A stretch of 60,000 bases of DNA, taken from NCBI RefSeq assembly GCF_026151205.1, contig NC_087073.1:13165837-13225836 (forward strand), given 5' to 3'. This stretch comes from Bolinopsis microptera. Its lineage: Eukaryota; Ctenophora; Tentaculata; Lobata; Bolinopsidae. A model generated the notes under the pieces. The model was not told the DNA's origin. It ran no database searches and saw only the letters and a list, made by a program, of their open reading frames with translations. Positions 32,633 through 44,015 of the stretch are shown one piece after another (positions within the stretch are counted from its first letter, which is position 1; each line of letters starts with the position of its first letter). Position numbers and translations under genes: made by a program.

Positions 32633-34998
32633 TACTCTCATTCTATAAATTGCCATATTTGATTCGAAAAATAGTCAATTTGTAAAATTTTGACGGATGA
32701 AGGCCGAAAGGCCGATGAATTTTAAAGTTATTTCGAATTACTTGATTTTTGGAAGTTAAAAAGATGTCAATGTCCTTTAATGTTTAAAGTATAATTGTTT
32801 AGAAATTATTTTTAAACTCAAAATGACTGACTTTACATTTATACAGTTGAAATCAGCTATTAGCAAGTATATTTCTAAGAAACCTCGTAATACTTATAGT
32901 AGCGTAATAACAGTTTCTTTCTTCAACTCTGTTTTAGCATATGCATTATGCAACCATAATATGACGGTATGGTATCCGTTCTGATATGTCTACACATACG
33001 CCCATGTCTCCTAAAGAGTGAACCATAGGTTTATCTTCTTGTATTTTAGAACTGCAGAGAAAGTGAGCTCTTAGTTGACACCTAGAAATGCTCGCATATG
33101 TCTTTCTGAAGTATTACGGAGACACGACTGTTTTCTTGATGTCTCAGAGAGACAAGTTTTAAGGAGACAAGTTTAAGGAGTCTTATAATAACACACCATC
33201 CTAAAGTTTTAAAGGGATCACGTGATGTATTTCTGAGCCGTTATGAAATTCCACTTTCTGCCTTCAGTCTTTAGTAGAAACGTCTGTATCCTTCTATTCT
33301 AAAGGAGATAGGTAATATATCAGTTCTCTTTAAGGTTTAAGAGTATTCGTATGTAAATGCAATGAGGAAATAATTTGTATAATTATTTTCTTACATCAGA
33401 CATGAGAAGTAGGACCTTGTTATGTGAAGTTCATGTCAGCATATCTTCCTTGATATCTTGTGAAGGAGTTCCCCTCCCTGGTTGAGATCGAGCCTCTCTC
33501 TAAAGCCTCTCTAAAAGAGATCATCCTCGAAATATGTACTTTACGCCATCTCCTGCAGGGATCATCGATTTTACTTGCCACTCATTTAGGGCTTTAACTT
33601 TCCTTTGTTAATAATTATTCCTCTCAGTCGTTTCTTTCGTAAAATATAATGAGTAGCTAAAAAAGTTGATAGAAAGTTATTTAGGGCGCTTCATCTCTAA
33701 CCAAGATTTGAATACTCCATAATTTGTTAAGTGTCTACAAGTTTGCCTGGTCTGAACTTGGTCGCCTCTTTGCATCGCTCACAATCCTTTGAGAACCTCC
33801 TGACAATTTGAAGTACTGTAACTGTAAAACTAAACACATTCTAGCTATCCGAGCTGCTCAACGTCACATAGCCGGCACTCCTCAAAGACCCTGTTCGAGA
33901 AAGTTGTAAATATACAATCGTAATTGGCTATGGTAAATATATTGCGGTATACATTCCAAACTATCAATCATGAAAAAACTGGTCCTTCTGTGCCAACTGA
34001 TGGCGATTATTACATAGACTATTCTGAGGACTTGTATAACTATAATGCTAACAGTGGAAAGTTAAGGCTTACTCCAGTTCTAGAACACAAAAGCCCCTAG
34101 GGTGAGACTTTCAGTTTCGGTAAAGTAAAAAGCTTTTTCATTGAAAACATGACCGAGCTGCTCCTAGATTGGAACTCAGAATCTTCAAGAGCATTTCCTC
34201 GAAGGAGCTTCCTGATCTTGCGATGGACGATGTGTTGGGTTAAGAGCTTCCTCCTGGTTTCTGATCGTACTCCGAGCTGTATTTCATGTGTTGCTGTGTC
34301 TGAGTTCCTCTTACTAGGTTATTATATTTATGTTCATAATCATAGTATAGATAATAATCATAGTATAGATATTTGGCGGAATGACAGGCTGGGCGCCCTC
34401 AATAAAGTTCCTCCTGAGTTAAATGGTTGTTCTTGATTTGCTAGTTGTTGATGCTATTCGTGTCCTGTACATGGTGGAAAGTAGCTGTTACCTTATCAAC
34501 GTCTATAGCCTATTCGAACTTTTATTCACAAGGGATTGGTATAAGTTTGGTCACAAAAATGTATTTTTACCAGTATCAATCACTATGATAAAATAACGTG
34601 AATGGATTTATTTCATAAATTCCAACAGCACAGACGATGAATCTTCTTGATTGATGATATCATTTTTATTCTGTGACTATAAGTATAACTATAAGTATTG
34701 GATATTGTGTAATGTTTTAGAATACTTCGCTTCTCGTAACATGACCTCGACTGGAGCCGTGTTATTCTTGAATGCTGTAAGTGTCAATAATATTTGTAAT
34801 CTGATATGGCACTCAATGGTTCTTGGAATGGAAAGTCTAATCTTGTCTTTTAAAAATCGTACCTACGCCACTCCTCTCTTGTGTCTCTTTTGTGAAGCGA
34901 AGCAGCAAATGTCAGTGACAGGGAAAATTGCTAAATATCTCCATAGCAACACCCTGTCTTCCATAACAACACCCCTGATTGCAATCTGCGTCTGGCAG
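32633..34998 (+). other. Region between terminal exons 5b and 5c
   Basis: Intron 4 extension for distal tails and the 3' UTR of 5b. A 95-codon frame at 34149-34436 is not convincing. It overlaps the dispersed GCGGAATGACAGGCTG motif (34377). CCATAGCAAC at 34941 and CCATAACAAC at 34961 precede exon 5c. Confidence 0.5.
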
Positions 34999-35214
34999 GT
35001 ACAGACGTGCATGTTTGCAGTGGGTACAGTTTCCCAAAAGAACGGGTACCAAGGACCAACTATTGGAACAAAGATCTCCAAACCGAATCCCCGTGATTGG
35101 AGCGAGGAGCAGCTTAAAGCGGGAGACACTATTATAGGCCAGCAGATGAGTTGTTACAAAGGAGCGACCCAGGCTGGCATGAACATAGGAAAAAATAGAA
35201 ACATTATTGATTAG
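34999..35214 (+). CDS. Transgelin/calponin-like gene: alternative terminal exon 5c
   Basis: 71 residues in phase 0 after TGGCAG: VQTCMFAVGTVSQKNGYQG, then DWSEEQLKAGDTIIGQQMS and CYKGATQAGMNIGKNRNIID, ending TAG. The repeat keeps KGATQAGM but has Q for L in IGLQ (IGQQ) and SC in place of the usual GT/GS, so it may bind actin more weakly. An upstream open frame continues through the acceptor to about 34651, but homology begins exactly at the CAG, which fixes the exon start. Confidence 0.9.
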   Translation, partial: VQTCMFAVGTVSQKNGYQGPTIGTKISKPNPRDWSEEQLKAGDTIIGQQMSCYKGATQAGMNIGKNRNIID

Positions 35215-35555
35215 AAACGTTAAGGACCATCATCGTGTGGTGTTGGTGCTGGACAGTTAGAGTGATGAGAAATTAACTAAATGTTGATGTTTAGTTGATT
35301 AGTTTTCCGTTATTGCCGCGGTTGCTTTCAAGTTTTTTTGGAAAAAAAAAAAACATTTGGAAAACCAAGTAAATCATATCACTCTGAACTATAATATTAA
35401 TTTAGACTTGTACTTGTAATTTTTATATTTTAATTCTTCTTATGGTATTTGAAAAGCGTCTTCATCTGTTGGTACGGTATAAACTTTCCCGTGGCCATTT
35501 GTGTCCAAAGATGCTGAAAACTGATCATCGGAAAAAACATTAGAATTGTACTAGA

Positions 35556-35561
35556 AATAAA
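35556..35561 (+). terminator. Candidate polyadenylation signal for exon 5c
   Basis: AATAAA about 340 bases after the 5c stop and before exon 5d. It is the first canonical hexamer I noticed in that interval; chance matches are common in AT-rich DNA. Confidence 0.35.
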
Positions 35562-35809
35562 CCAGTTCACCAAATTCGTTTTGGTAAGGTTGGTTTCAGA
35601 TAACTAACACTAACACTGGCAAACTTACCGTGGAATTTTTCTAGTTTAATTTTGGAACAAATTTTGAAACGACCGCGCGCATAAAATTGAAATAGAAGAG
35701 ATCTGAAATCTCTAAGGTGTCAGGATTAACAATTAAGTTCCTGCCACCTAAGCCACTTCGCTAGTCACACTGTTCACGTCCTTAAAATAAACCCACTCTA
35801 ACCAATCAG

Positions 35810-36028
35810 ATCATTTCTACAATTTACGCTGTAAGCTCCTTTGCAAGCTCCAAGGGATATGCAGGTCCTTGCATCGGTACCAAAATAGCTGAGAAAAACG
35901 AGAGAGATTTCGATGAAGCTACACTTAACGCTGGAAAGTTCGTGTTGGGAGGCCAGATGGGCTTCACTGAGGGAGACAGCCAAACTGGAATGAGCATGGG
36001 CAAGACAAGGAAGGTCGTCGATATGTAA
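35810..36028 (+). CDS. Transgelin/calponin-like gene: alternative terminal exon 5d
   Basis: 72 residues in phase 0 after CCAATCAG: IISTIYAVSSFASSKGYAG, then DEATLNAGKFVLGGQMGF, then TEGDSQTGMSMGKTRKVVDM, ending TAA. It has no ATG-started frame of its own and is recognisable only by alignment with the other tails. The repeat is altered: LGGQ replaces IGLQ and TEGDSQ replaces NKGASQ, losing the conserved lysine for an acidic residue. Reduced or different actin binding is inferred. It is closest to 5e, sharing the SMGKTRKVVDM end. Confidence 0.9.
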   Translation: MISTIYAVSSFASSKGYAGPCIGTKIAEKNERDFDEATLNAGKFVLGGQMGFTEGDSQTGMSMGKTRKVVDM

Positions 36029-36514
36029 ATTGGAGAGGAATTAGGATGAGGACTATAATTTGTGATTAGGAATTTAATTTATTCCGCGTTCGTTGCATTT
36101 TATCTCTACGGCTGAAGCATCCCTGCTTTATTGTACTATGTATAGTTCTTTGTTCTTATTAATATTTGCATTGTTTTTCAAGAAAATTGTGCTAAAACAT
36201 AAAATCAGGTGACATTTTTAGATTTGATATCCAAGTTTCATTTTTTGTATTGGTTGGACTAAATTAGATTAAGACAAATCGAATCTTATTAATATTAGAT
36301 TCTCATTTAAACATAGTATTAACTAAAATTGGGTACGGGGTGGAGTTTAAGTAAGCAAGTGTTTGTCGTCATACATATTTTCCATTGCTCAAACTGAATA
36401 TTGTGACTAGAAATGCACTGCACAAATTATAATTTGTATTATTATAAATGGTTTAGTTTTACTTTTTTATTTTCAATTCTGTAAGTGTTAACCTTTGAGA
36501 TATAAATATTGTGA

Positions 36515-36520
36515 AATAAA
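36515..36520 (+). terminator. Candidate polyadenylation signal for exon 5d
   Basis: AATAAA followed by a T-rich stretch, about 490 bases after the 5d stop. Confidence 0.4.
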
Positions 36521-38821
36521 TTTGTGAGTTTTACAGATAATTTTGTTTCAATCTTTAACGAAAATTTGTTCATAGTCCATAAGTACACTTTACAATGCTA
36601 TCCTCTAATGCTATCCTGTAGGTATCACACAGCTTTTCGGGCCCCTCAGCATAGCCTTCCTGCCTTCCTCTTTAAGGCAGCCTATTTTGTTTTTAACATT
36701 TAACAGACGTCAACCTGAACCAGATAAAATGTAGTTACAGTGATTTTGGGCCCAATTTAGCGCGATCATTTTTAAATGTTCATAAGATTAGCACAAATAC
36801 AGCTTACGGTCATACTGCATAAAAATGTTTGATAGGCACGTGCTTTGATATCTGAATATCCAAATAATCTTATTTATCGGCAAAAGTGAAATAAGTAGCG
36901 TTTACTTATACTACAATTACAAAGTGCTTAATGATTTGGTTAATTATATTTATAATAGTCGTGGTATTCGGTAAGCCAATATATTATTCAATTTGTTAAA
37001 AAATGTTGTAAAACAATATTGTTAACAAAATGTTATTAACATTTAAAAAATCTACCAAAAAAAATATAACTGACTCAATGCAGTCTTAGATACGAGAAAA
37101 ACAAAAATGAAAAAGCATTTTCGGTACCATAGTATCAACTCTAATGCATGAAATCTTTCAAAAACTATTTATCTCAAAAATATTGAACCTTCTTGGAGGG
37201 TGATCCTGATTCCTGAACTGCATCAAGCCCACTGCCCAGCAAATTTTCCAAAGATAACCAATCGGCAATCATTCTCATATTTACTTCCAATCAAACATTA
37301 TCATTATCATTATTATATCACGCTCAAGAAAAAATAACAGCTGAAAATGCTTTCATTCCATTACGTACCAACTTAAAAAGGCCTTTTTTACAATTCACCA
37401 ATATGTTTCATGTCATAATTAGTTCTTATCAATTAGTTAAAATGCAGACTCAATTACTTCACCGACAGTTTCTTGCTTAACTTTAACTCATTGACCTTTA
37501 AATAACAATAACATCCGCGTCGTCAGCGAAAAATCATACAGAAAATTAAATTAAACCTATTCTTAATGGAACAATCCAATCAGTAATCATAAACATAAAA
37601 AAGTTAAACACTTGCAGAAACCCCCAAAATTCCTTTTAGTTTTACGTCCACCTTTATTTTTTGCGGTTTTGTTCACTCTCCAATCAAATGCATACAGTGG
37701 CCACTCCGTCACGTAAGTAACGAGGGATCATGCATCAATTCTCAAATAACCTTAATAAGGTTCATGAAGATGGCTCAGATGCATTGCAGCAAAGTCGTGT
37801 AGCCAAAAGCTGAACATTATGAATTTCATTACAGATCCTTTGGCTTTAATTCGGAACCCGGTCGAGTGGACGTAAAACGTCGCCCCTGCACAGTGTTCCT
37901 CGAATACCTGGCTTCCCAGCATACAGCTATCAGCCCTTTATAGCTTTTGTGCCTTGAATCTTGCAACTAGAACCACTGCCATAGTGCCAATGCCATGATC
38001 TTCAAATTTGAAAGAAAGTTACCTTAGCTAGTTCTATGGTTAGCCTTGTCATACGTTGTAAGACCCGCCGCGCACGAGTGCGCGGCGCGGCTCCCAGTCC
38101 CCCTGTATCGTAGAAACTTATACAGTGAAACTCTACTAAAGTGAAACGACAGTTGCAGTGGGGGTCACGAAGTGATACAAGGTTAGCCTACTACTACTTA
38201 TAGTACTACTATACCATTACCCCTCGTGCAGCTAAATTTAAAAGACTTATTCTACTCAAAACATAGCGGCATCACTGCATCTCCAAGCTTAAAGCTTATG
38301 TCGCAGACACATAGCATAACTAATTGAGATTGAAACGACTTTAAGTCTAACTCTAACCCTATTAGTATTCCATCTTTCTTTGAAGTTGAACCCCACACCC
38401 GTGTGATTGCCGGCGCATTCTATCATCTATTTCTAACAAAAAGACGTTTTCTAATAGTATTACTAATAGTAATACTATTACTGTTAGTTATATAAGTATA
38501 ATGAGAGACATTTTCCATACTTTATTCTTTTCCATAACTCCCCAACCTATGGCTATTCTGTGAAGTGTGAACCTAAACCAAAAAACGTCCCGCCTCCTCT
38601 TTCACACGTGCCCTAACGATTCCACGGACAAATGATCAGTTTAAACTTAAAGCTTTAAAGGAATTGAAACTCTCCAAAGACCAAACAGAAAAACACATAA
38701 TAAGGTCGGTTCAAAACATTATTTGAAGCTGGGCTCCCCTAATCTGAGACAATCTAGGTAAACTATAGGTAAAAATATAATATTAATCATAAGCTAAAAT
38801 GTACTAATCTTTGTATTCTAA
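36521..38821 (+). other. Region between tails 5d and 5e, first half
   Basis: AT-rich non-coding sequence with a GC-rich hairpin in strong contrast to its surroundings (GCCGCGCAC/GTGCGCGGC, 38067-38086) and a hairpin near 38449-38478 (TAATAGTATTAC/GTAATACTATTA). No gene recognised. Confidence 0.5.
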
Positions 38822-39088
38822 ATGGGGAAAAAGAAGAAACATTGTCAGTCAGTCGAGAAAATTGTCAGTCAGGCTATATGGCAGCTTTGTAGATGTTGTG
38901 ACTATGCTAGTAGTGGTCACAGGCTTGCGACTGGAATTGCGGTGTTAAATCGATTTAATGGTATACCAACGATCCACCTCCCACTTGTTGTTTGGTACTT
39001 AGCATTAATAGTGTTAGCTGTAGCCATTTATAGCAAGAATCTTAAAACTAAAGGGGATGACAAGGAAAAGAGGAAGGAAAAAGAATAA
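38822..39088 (+). CDS. Hypothetical 88-residue single-span membrane protein
   Basis: The ATG-started frame encodes a basic N-terminus (MGKKKKH), a hydrophobic span near residues 55-73 (LPLVVWYLALIVLAVAIY) and a highly charged Lys/Glu tail. I recognise no family. It lies in the long intron of the calponin-like gene next to a reverse-transcriptase fragment on the other strand, so it may be a chance frame. Confidence 0.25.
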   Translation: MGKKKKHCQSVEKIVSQAIWQLCRCCDYASSGHRLATGIAVLNRFNGIPTIHLPLVVWYLALIVLAVAIYSKNLKTKGDDKEKRKEKE

Positions 39089-39320
39089 CGGGACAAACAA
39101 TTAATTAAAGTATTTATAGGAGCATTAGATATTGTAATTACAAGCTTCAATAATAAATCACTAACTAAAACTTCTAATTAAAATGACACTTGGTACGCTC
39201 GCCCATTTTCACTGGTCAGTCTGAACTTCGGTTTAGCACGTTGTACACTTATTCACCTAAGTTTCAGAATTTGTTCAGTTTAGCAGAGTTAGTACCCGTG
39301 TTTCAATAAATCAAAAGATA

Positions 39321-40133
39321 TCAGGGGAGTTCTTTAATAATGTTACGGTCATCTAGAATACCGAACTTCCTGAAAACGTTATCATATTTCCTCAGACAAC
39401 GTTTAATGCCTTTAATCAGTCTATCACGGCTATATCCTCTATCAATTAGAATTTTGAATATTTTGTGAAGATGGGAGGTAAAGATATCCAATCTAGTGCA
39501 AACATTACCATATCTAAGAACTTGACTTGAAAAAACGTTGTAGCCAACCTCGGTTGGGATGTTACTGTGAGGAAATGTAAGGGATACAACATGAAAATTA
39601 AAATCATCAGTTTTGTTATACACTGATATTTCTAGTCCTTCTGTGGAAATATTGATATTTAAATCAAGGTAGTTAATGATTTTATTATTGGAACCAGCTC
39701 GCTCCATCTCCAATGAATTAGGATGAATATCTTTGATCAATTTATGAAAGTAAAGGTAGTTAATAATAGATAAATCGTCAACATATCGTTTATTATTGGA
39801 TAATATCTTTGCTAATCCCATTTTCTTTTCCTGAAGTAAACGTTTCATATAATTAAATTCCTTTTTGCCAACAGTGAGATCAGCTATAGGGGAACTTGAA
39901 TTTCCACCCATAGGAATACCCTTGGTTTGTATGAATACAATCCCACCGAAGACGACATAAGTGTTATAAATAATAAATTTAACAGCCTCTTTTAGGTCAT
40001 CTTGACTAAAGCAGGCATGAGAATCATAGGTTTTATTGGAAAAGAAACATGTATTACTGTCTCTTTTAGAAATACAAATATATCTATTACGGTCAACAAA
40101 TTCATAAACCATAATACACCTTACACTCACCAT
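39321..40133 (-). pseudogene. Penelope-like-type reverse transcriptase fragment
   Basis: 270 residues with FIQTKGIPMGGNSSSPIADL, NKRYVDDLSIIN (catalytic D-D pair in YVDD) and FSSQVLRYGNVCTRLDIF, then RGYSRDRLIKGIKRCLRKYD. The Q..GIPMG.N...P..ADL plus R-Y-V-D-D arrangement and the late SQ..RY.R.C block are typical of Penelope-like and related animal reverse transcriptases, not of LINE or LTR elements. An in-frame TGA sits just before the first ATG, so it is truncated at the 5' side. No GIY-YIG endonuclease follows the stop at 39321. It is antisense to the calponin-like gene, inside its intron. Confidence 0.75.
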
Positions 40134-40863
40134 ATTAATTCAGTTATGACTTACAGTCTTACACAAGCATTACTAATACTATATCTTATTTAGCTAGATT
40201 TTCTGATATCTTATTCAGTATTCGTTAATTTCACTACACATAGACCATAGCAAAACTATTGCGCCAATCAAGATAATCCTGAGCTATCAGTATCAAACCC
40301 TTATTACTTTGAACTAAATATTGTAAGTTAAATCTCTATTCCGAGGACTTTCAAGTTTGGAAAATTTGTCTTTGGCCATGCAATTTATCGCCATCAGAAA
40401 TTTAATCTATTTATATTTATATTACTCTGAGCAATCCTTAGCAAAGTTTAATATATGCTAACACCCGCGTACGACATACGTTGCTGCACCTTCCTCCATC
40501 GGTGTGGTTATAAAGATCTAATCCTAACTGAAATATGAATATGCCATTGCCACCGTTCAAAACATCAATGCGTCAAATATATGACCGACCCAGCGCGCTG
40601 CGAACAAAATTATGATAATGATATGATCACAAATAAAAAGGACGAAATGGAAATAAAAAGTCCTCAAATTGTTTGCTATTCACAGAGTTTTAAAAATAAA
40701 AACGAGCTTCAGTCAAAAGAAAGTTATAAAATTTGGCTACCGCGCAATTGCCGTAAATTGCGATCCATGGTCGCATTCGACAGTCGCACTCGACTCATCA
40801 CAACAATACCAGTCTGTAAAAGTAAACTCAAATTCTGCTAAACCTACTAACCCGTCCGACCAG
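40134..40863 (+). other. Intron sequence up to exon 5e
   Basis: AT-rich, ending in CCGACCAG. Two overlapping frames (40581-40841 and 40669-41085) exist; the second is only the upstream extension of exon 5e and is not a separate gene. Confidence 0.5.
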
Positions 40864-41085
40864 GTCCTTGCAAATATCGCTGCTGTCAGCTCGGTTGCTA
40901 GTTCATCAAAGGGATACCAAGGTAGTTGCATCGGTACCAAAATAGCTGACCATAACGAGAGAGACTTCGACGAGGCCACTCTGAACGCCGGAAAGTTCGT
41001 CTTGGGAGGCCAGATGGGCTTCACTGAGGGAGAAAACCAAAGCGGTATGAGCATGGGTAAAACCAGAAAGGTTGTTGATATGTAA
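40864..41085 (+). CDS. Transgelin/calponin-like gene: alternative terminal exon 5e
   Basis: 73 residues in phase 0 after GACCAG: VLANIAAVSSVASSSKGYQG, then DEATLNAGKFVLGGQMGF, then TEGENQSGMSMGKTRKVVDM, ending TAA. It has one more residue than 5d in the S-S-S-K turn. The repeat is of the LGGQ/TEGENQ kind without the canonical lysine. The similarity to 5d continues about 70 bases past the stop (shared TTATTTATTCCGCGTTCGTT), showing that exon and proximal 3' UTR were duplicated together. Confidence 0.92.
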   Translation, partial: VLANIAAVSSVASSSKGYQGSCIGTKIADHNERDFDEATLNAGKFVLGGQMGFTEGENQSGMSMGKTRKVVDM

Positions 41086-41439
41086 ATATTGGAGTTAGAT
41101 GAAGACTGATAATTGCGATTAATATGGATTAGGAATTTTATTTATTCCGCGTTCGTTACACTTAATCGTGAAGTTAGTTGAGGCTGTTTCGTGGAATTTT
41201 AATAATTCCACCTTGATACTTAGATTATTAATATATGTATTACAAGACTTTACTTGGTAAGATATTTAATATCCGCCTTAAATTATTGTTTAATTCTTTT
41301 TGTTGTTTTGGCCAACTATTTTTGAACTGTGCTGTGTGAAAATATAAAGCATGGTTACTGTTTAGCAATTTTATGTGTCGTATGTTGATGTACAGCTTTT
41401 CATTAGGATACGATGTTCTTTTGATAATATTATCTGTTA

Positions 41440-41445
41440 AATAAA
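41440..41445 (+). terminator. Candidate polyadenylation signal for exon 5e
   Basis: AATAAA about 355 bases after the 5e stop. No stronger signal was seen nearer the stop. Confidence 0.35.
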
Positions 41446-43400
41446 TTACTGAGTTTAACTGAATAAAAAGTAATTCAAAAATCGCTATAATGTTCATAAA
41501 CATATTATTATTAATTCGCCGAGCCCGAATATAGAGATTCGACGGAATGACAGGCTGAGCGCCGCCCAGTAACGAATTTAATATTTTGTGAATATTTGAT
41601 CTTAAATGTTACTCCTAAAGATTCAACAAAATATGTCAAAAATGTCCATATAAATGTTAAATATAAAAGAATAAATAACTTAAATACTGACCTGTCAGGA
41701 GTCCTAACCGAGGATAGTAAATTGGCTAAAAATTACTAGTATGTACCTACCTATTATGTATTAGAAAATAAAATGTTCAAACAAACGTGTTGATTAAAAT
41801 TTAAATCTACCAAAGAAATTGAGGAAACAATTTTATTTCAACTGATTCTAATTTGAGCATGGTCTATTTAGTTTTAGATAAAAGTCAGAGTCGAAAAAAT
41901 CAGCTAAATATTTGTTGACCACAAGATTTCAGTACAGAAGCACGAGTGACTACTACTATTGTGATGACGAAACGTGCAGAAGCCAAATAACTTCGTTAGC
42001 CATATCCCATTACGAGTGAAGCACTTTAAGTTTAAGTTATTTATTTTTCGACTGTTGGCAAAAATTATGGGGAAGTGGTTCAAGTTTGTTTTCGCAATTT
42101 TGGATTTGAATTTTAACTGGCAATGCAGTAAGCTTATCAGACTGGTTAAGTGAGAAATTAGCCACAAGTAAGCTGATCAGACTGGTTAAGTGAGAAATTA
42201 GCCACAAGTGAAAACAAACTTGCGTCGGCCTTCCCAGAACATTGTGCCACATTGACAGTGGGCTCCAAGATTATCTTCAGCCACATGACCTTGAGCCTAA
42301 CTGTCCCAGCAGTTCCTCTGCAACCAACTTTGTGACTGCTTTCAGTAGTCTTCCCTATTTTACCGCATTGCAACGGTTTCAACTTGGCACACTCGAAATT
42401 AAGGGAAAAACGGTGAAAGCAAAGATTGTAATCAAGTAACAATGGATCGAGGCCGCTGTGATCAGGCACAAACTCACAAAGTTTGGGACAATCTGCTTTT
42501 TTTAACATCCAATCAGGTCGTGTATCAGTGTATGTATTTCAATTTATTGATCATGGATAATGATCTATAAAAGCAAATGAGATTTGAGTGCTTATGTCTT
42601 TGGGAAATATTTAAATATGTGGGGGCATAAATTCTGGGGCCAAAAGTTAAGAGTAAGAAATAACGTCTAATTGTTTAGACTGAAGACTTGTGTGACTTGT
42701 GCCCTAATTAGTTCGCGGGGCGAGAAAATGTCAGAACACGAGTTTGCCGGGGTATGAAGAACATGCAAATGCCCTGGGACACGATTTTACCTTGACCATT
42801 GTTGATGGTCTGGCCCGGCGCGGCGCGCGCTACTTCGTAGCACTTGCCGTCGGGCCATTTCGAGAAGAAAGCGGCGCGCGCTACTTCGAAGAAATTTAGA
42901 CGAGTAGCATCCGTCAAGATTTTACCGAAACCCATACTTTTGTGTAATATATCACTGGGGCTGAAATTCTGGGGAATGACATAGGTTTAAAATCATACTC
43001 CTCCACTGTTTTGATCACGTGACATGACATATAAGCAAGTTGGTTTATTTTTCGTAAGGGTTAGGGTTTTAGCATATGCTACAAATAGGGGTTGGGTTAT
43101 TATATTGTTGGGTATGGTTGGGGTCGGGTCAGAGTATAGGGTTATAAGGGTTTTCAATATTCCCATCTAGAGAACGTATTTAAACTTTAAGTAAGTCACG
43201 TGATATTCGAGTGTAGAGTGATTAATAATCATTAAGTCCAGCGGTTGTTGCATGTTGGGGACAGAGGTCTCCAGGTGCTGAACGAGGTTATTAGGCGAGA
43301 TGATGTTAATCAAAATATAAGATATTAAGAATACTGTGCTTGGAGGAGCTAGGGTAGAATGCTTGGTAATCGTAATAATATAATTATCAATAAGTCAATA
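41446..43400. other. Intron between tails 5e and 5f, first part; small repeats
   Basis: Holds a third copy of CGGAATGACAGGCTGAG (41539-41555), a 40-bp tandem duplication at 42127-42209 (unit starts AGTAAGCT), and a GC-rich patch at about 42815-42890 where GCGGCGCGCGCTACTTCG occurs twice, 50 bp apart. The 75-codon minus-strand frame over that patch (42708-42935) looks like translated repeat rather than a gene. Confidence 0.45.
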
Positions 43401-43401
43401 C

Positions 43402-44015
43402 TATAATTCAAAGAATTATAAGAATTCCCTTTGTACGTACACTGTACAATGTACGACCGCCCACGTGTAAATCAGACGAGAAATAGGAAGTTGCGTAGTT
43501 ACCATGGTAACAAGGATTGTTACACGCACGTGCACGTGCAATGATTGTTTTAACGTCATTTTGATCGGTTTTGTTGATACTACGCTGTGTTTATTACGAG
43601 CAACATTTTAATTTTTAATTGGCTGTATTTTCGGTTGTGTAGAATATTTTTTGACGCGATTTAAACTTACTAACAAAAAATACTATTAGCTTTCCCCTGT
43701 GACCACGGGTTTTCTAGTTCTGTATAATGTATGTCTGTACGACCGCCCACGTGCAAATAAGATGAAAAAATAAGAAGTTGCAAAGTTACCACGGTGAGGG
43801 TTGTTACACGCACGTGTACGTGCAAAGATTTGCGAGCGACATTTTGATCGGTTTTGACTTTTGTTGTCATACTCATATTACGTTGTGTTCAGTGCGAGCT
43901 ACATTTTAATGGGCTGTATCTTCGGTGGAGATGAATACTTTTTGATGCGATTAAAACTTACTATCAAAAAATGCTATTAGCTGGCCCATGGTATCATGGT
44001 TTTATGGTATGAAAT
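43402..44015 (+). mobile_element. Helitron/Helentron-like dimer, copies A and B
   Basis: Two head-to-tail units of about 300 bp (A 43402-43717, B 43718 to about 44015). Each holds TACGACCGCCCACGTG near the start, a CACGTGCACGTG-like palindrome in the middle, and a GCGAGCTACATTTTAAT-type block. Unit A ends in a G/C-rich hairpin followed by TTTTCTAGT. A CTAG terminus just after a short hairpin and head-to-tail arrays without target duplications fit Helitron-derived non-autonomous elements. B ends differently (CATGGTATCATGGTTTTATG), a block also found alone at 47108-47127. Confidence 0.55.

Noticed and set aside
34149-34436. 95-codon frame ending WRNDRLGALNKVPPELNG
   Set aside because: No conserved domain; the end coincides with the dispersed GCGGAATGACAGGCTG repeat, so it is probably relic repeat sequence.
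34651-34998. Upstream extension of exon 5c as coding sequence
   Set aside because: The frame is open, but homology to the other five tails starts exactly after the CAG acceptor at 34998. The upstream part contains the intronic CCATAGCAAC motif.
42708-42935. 75-codon minus-strand frame with a repeated EVARAA peptide
   Set aside because: The peptide repeat reflects the GCGGCGCGCGCTACTTCG direct repeat; this looks like a GC-rich dispersed repeat rather than a gene.
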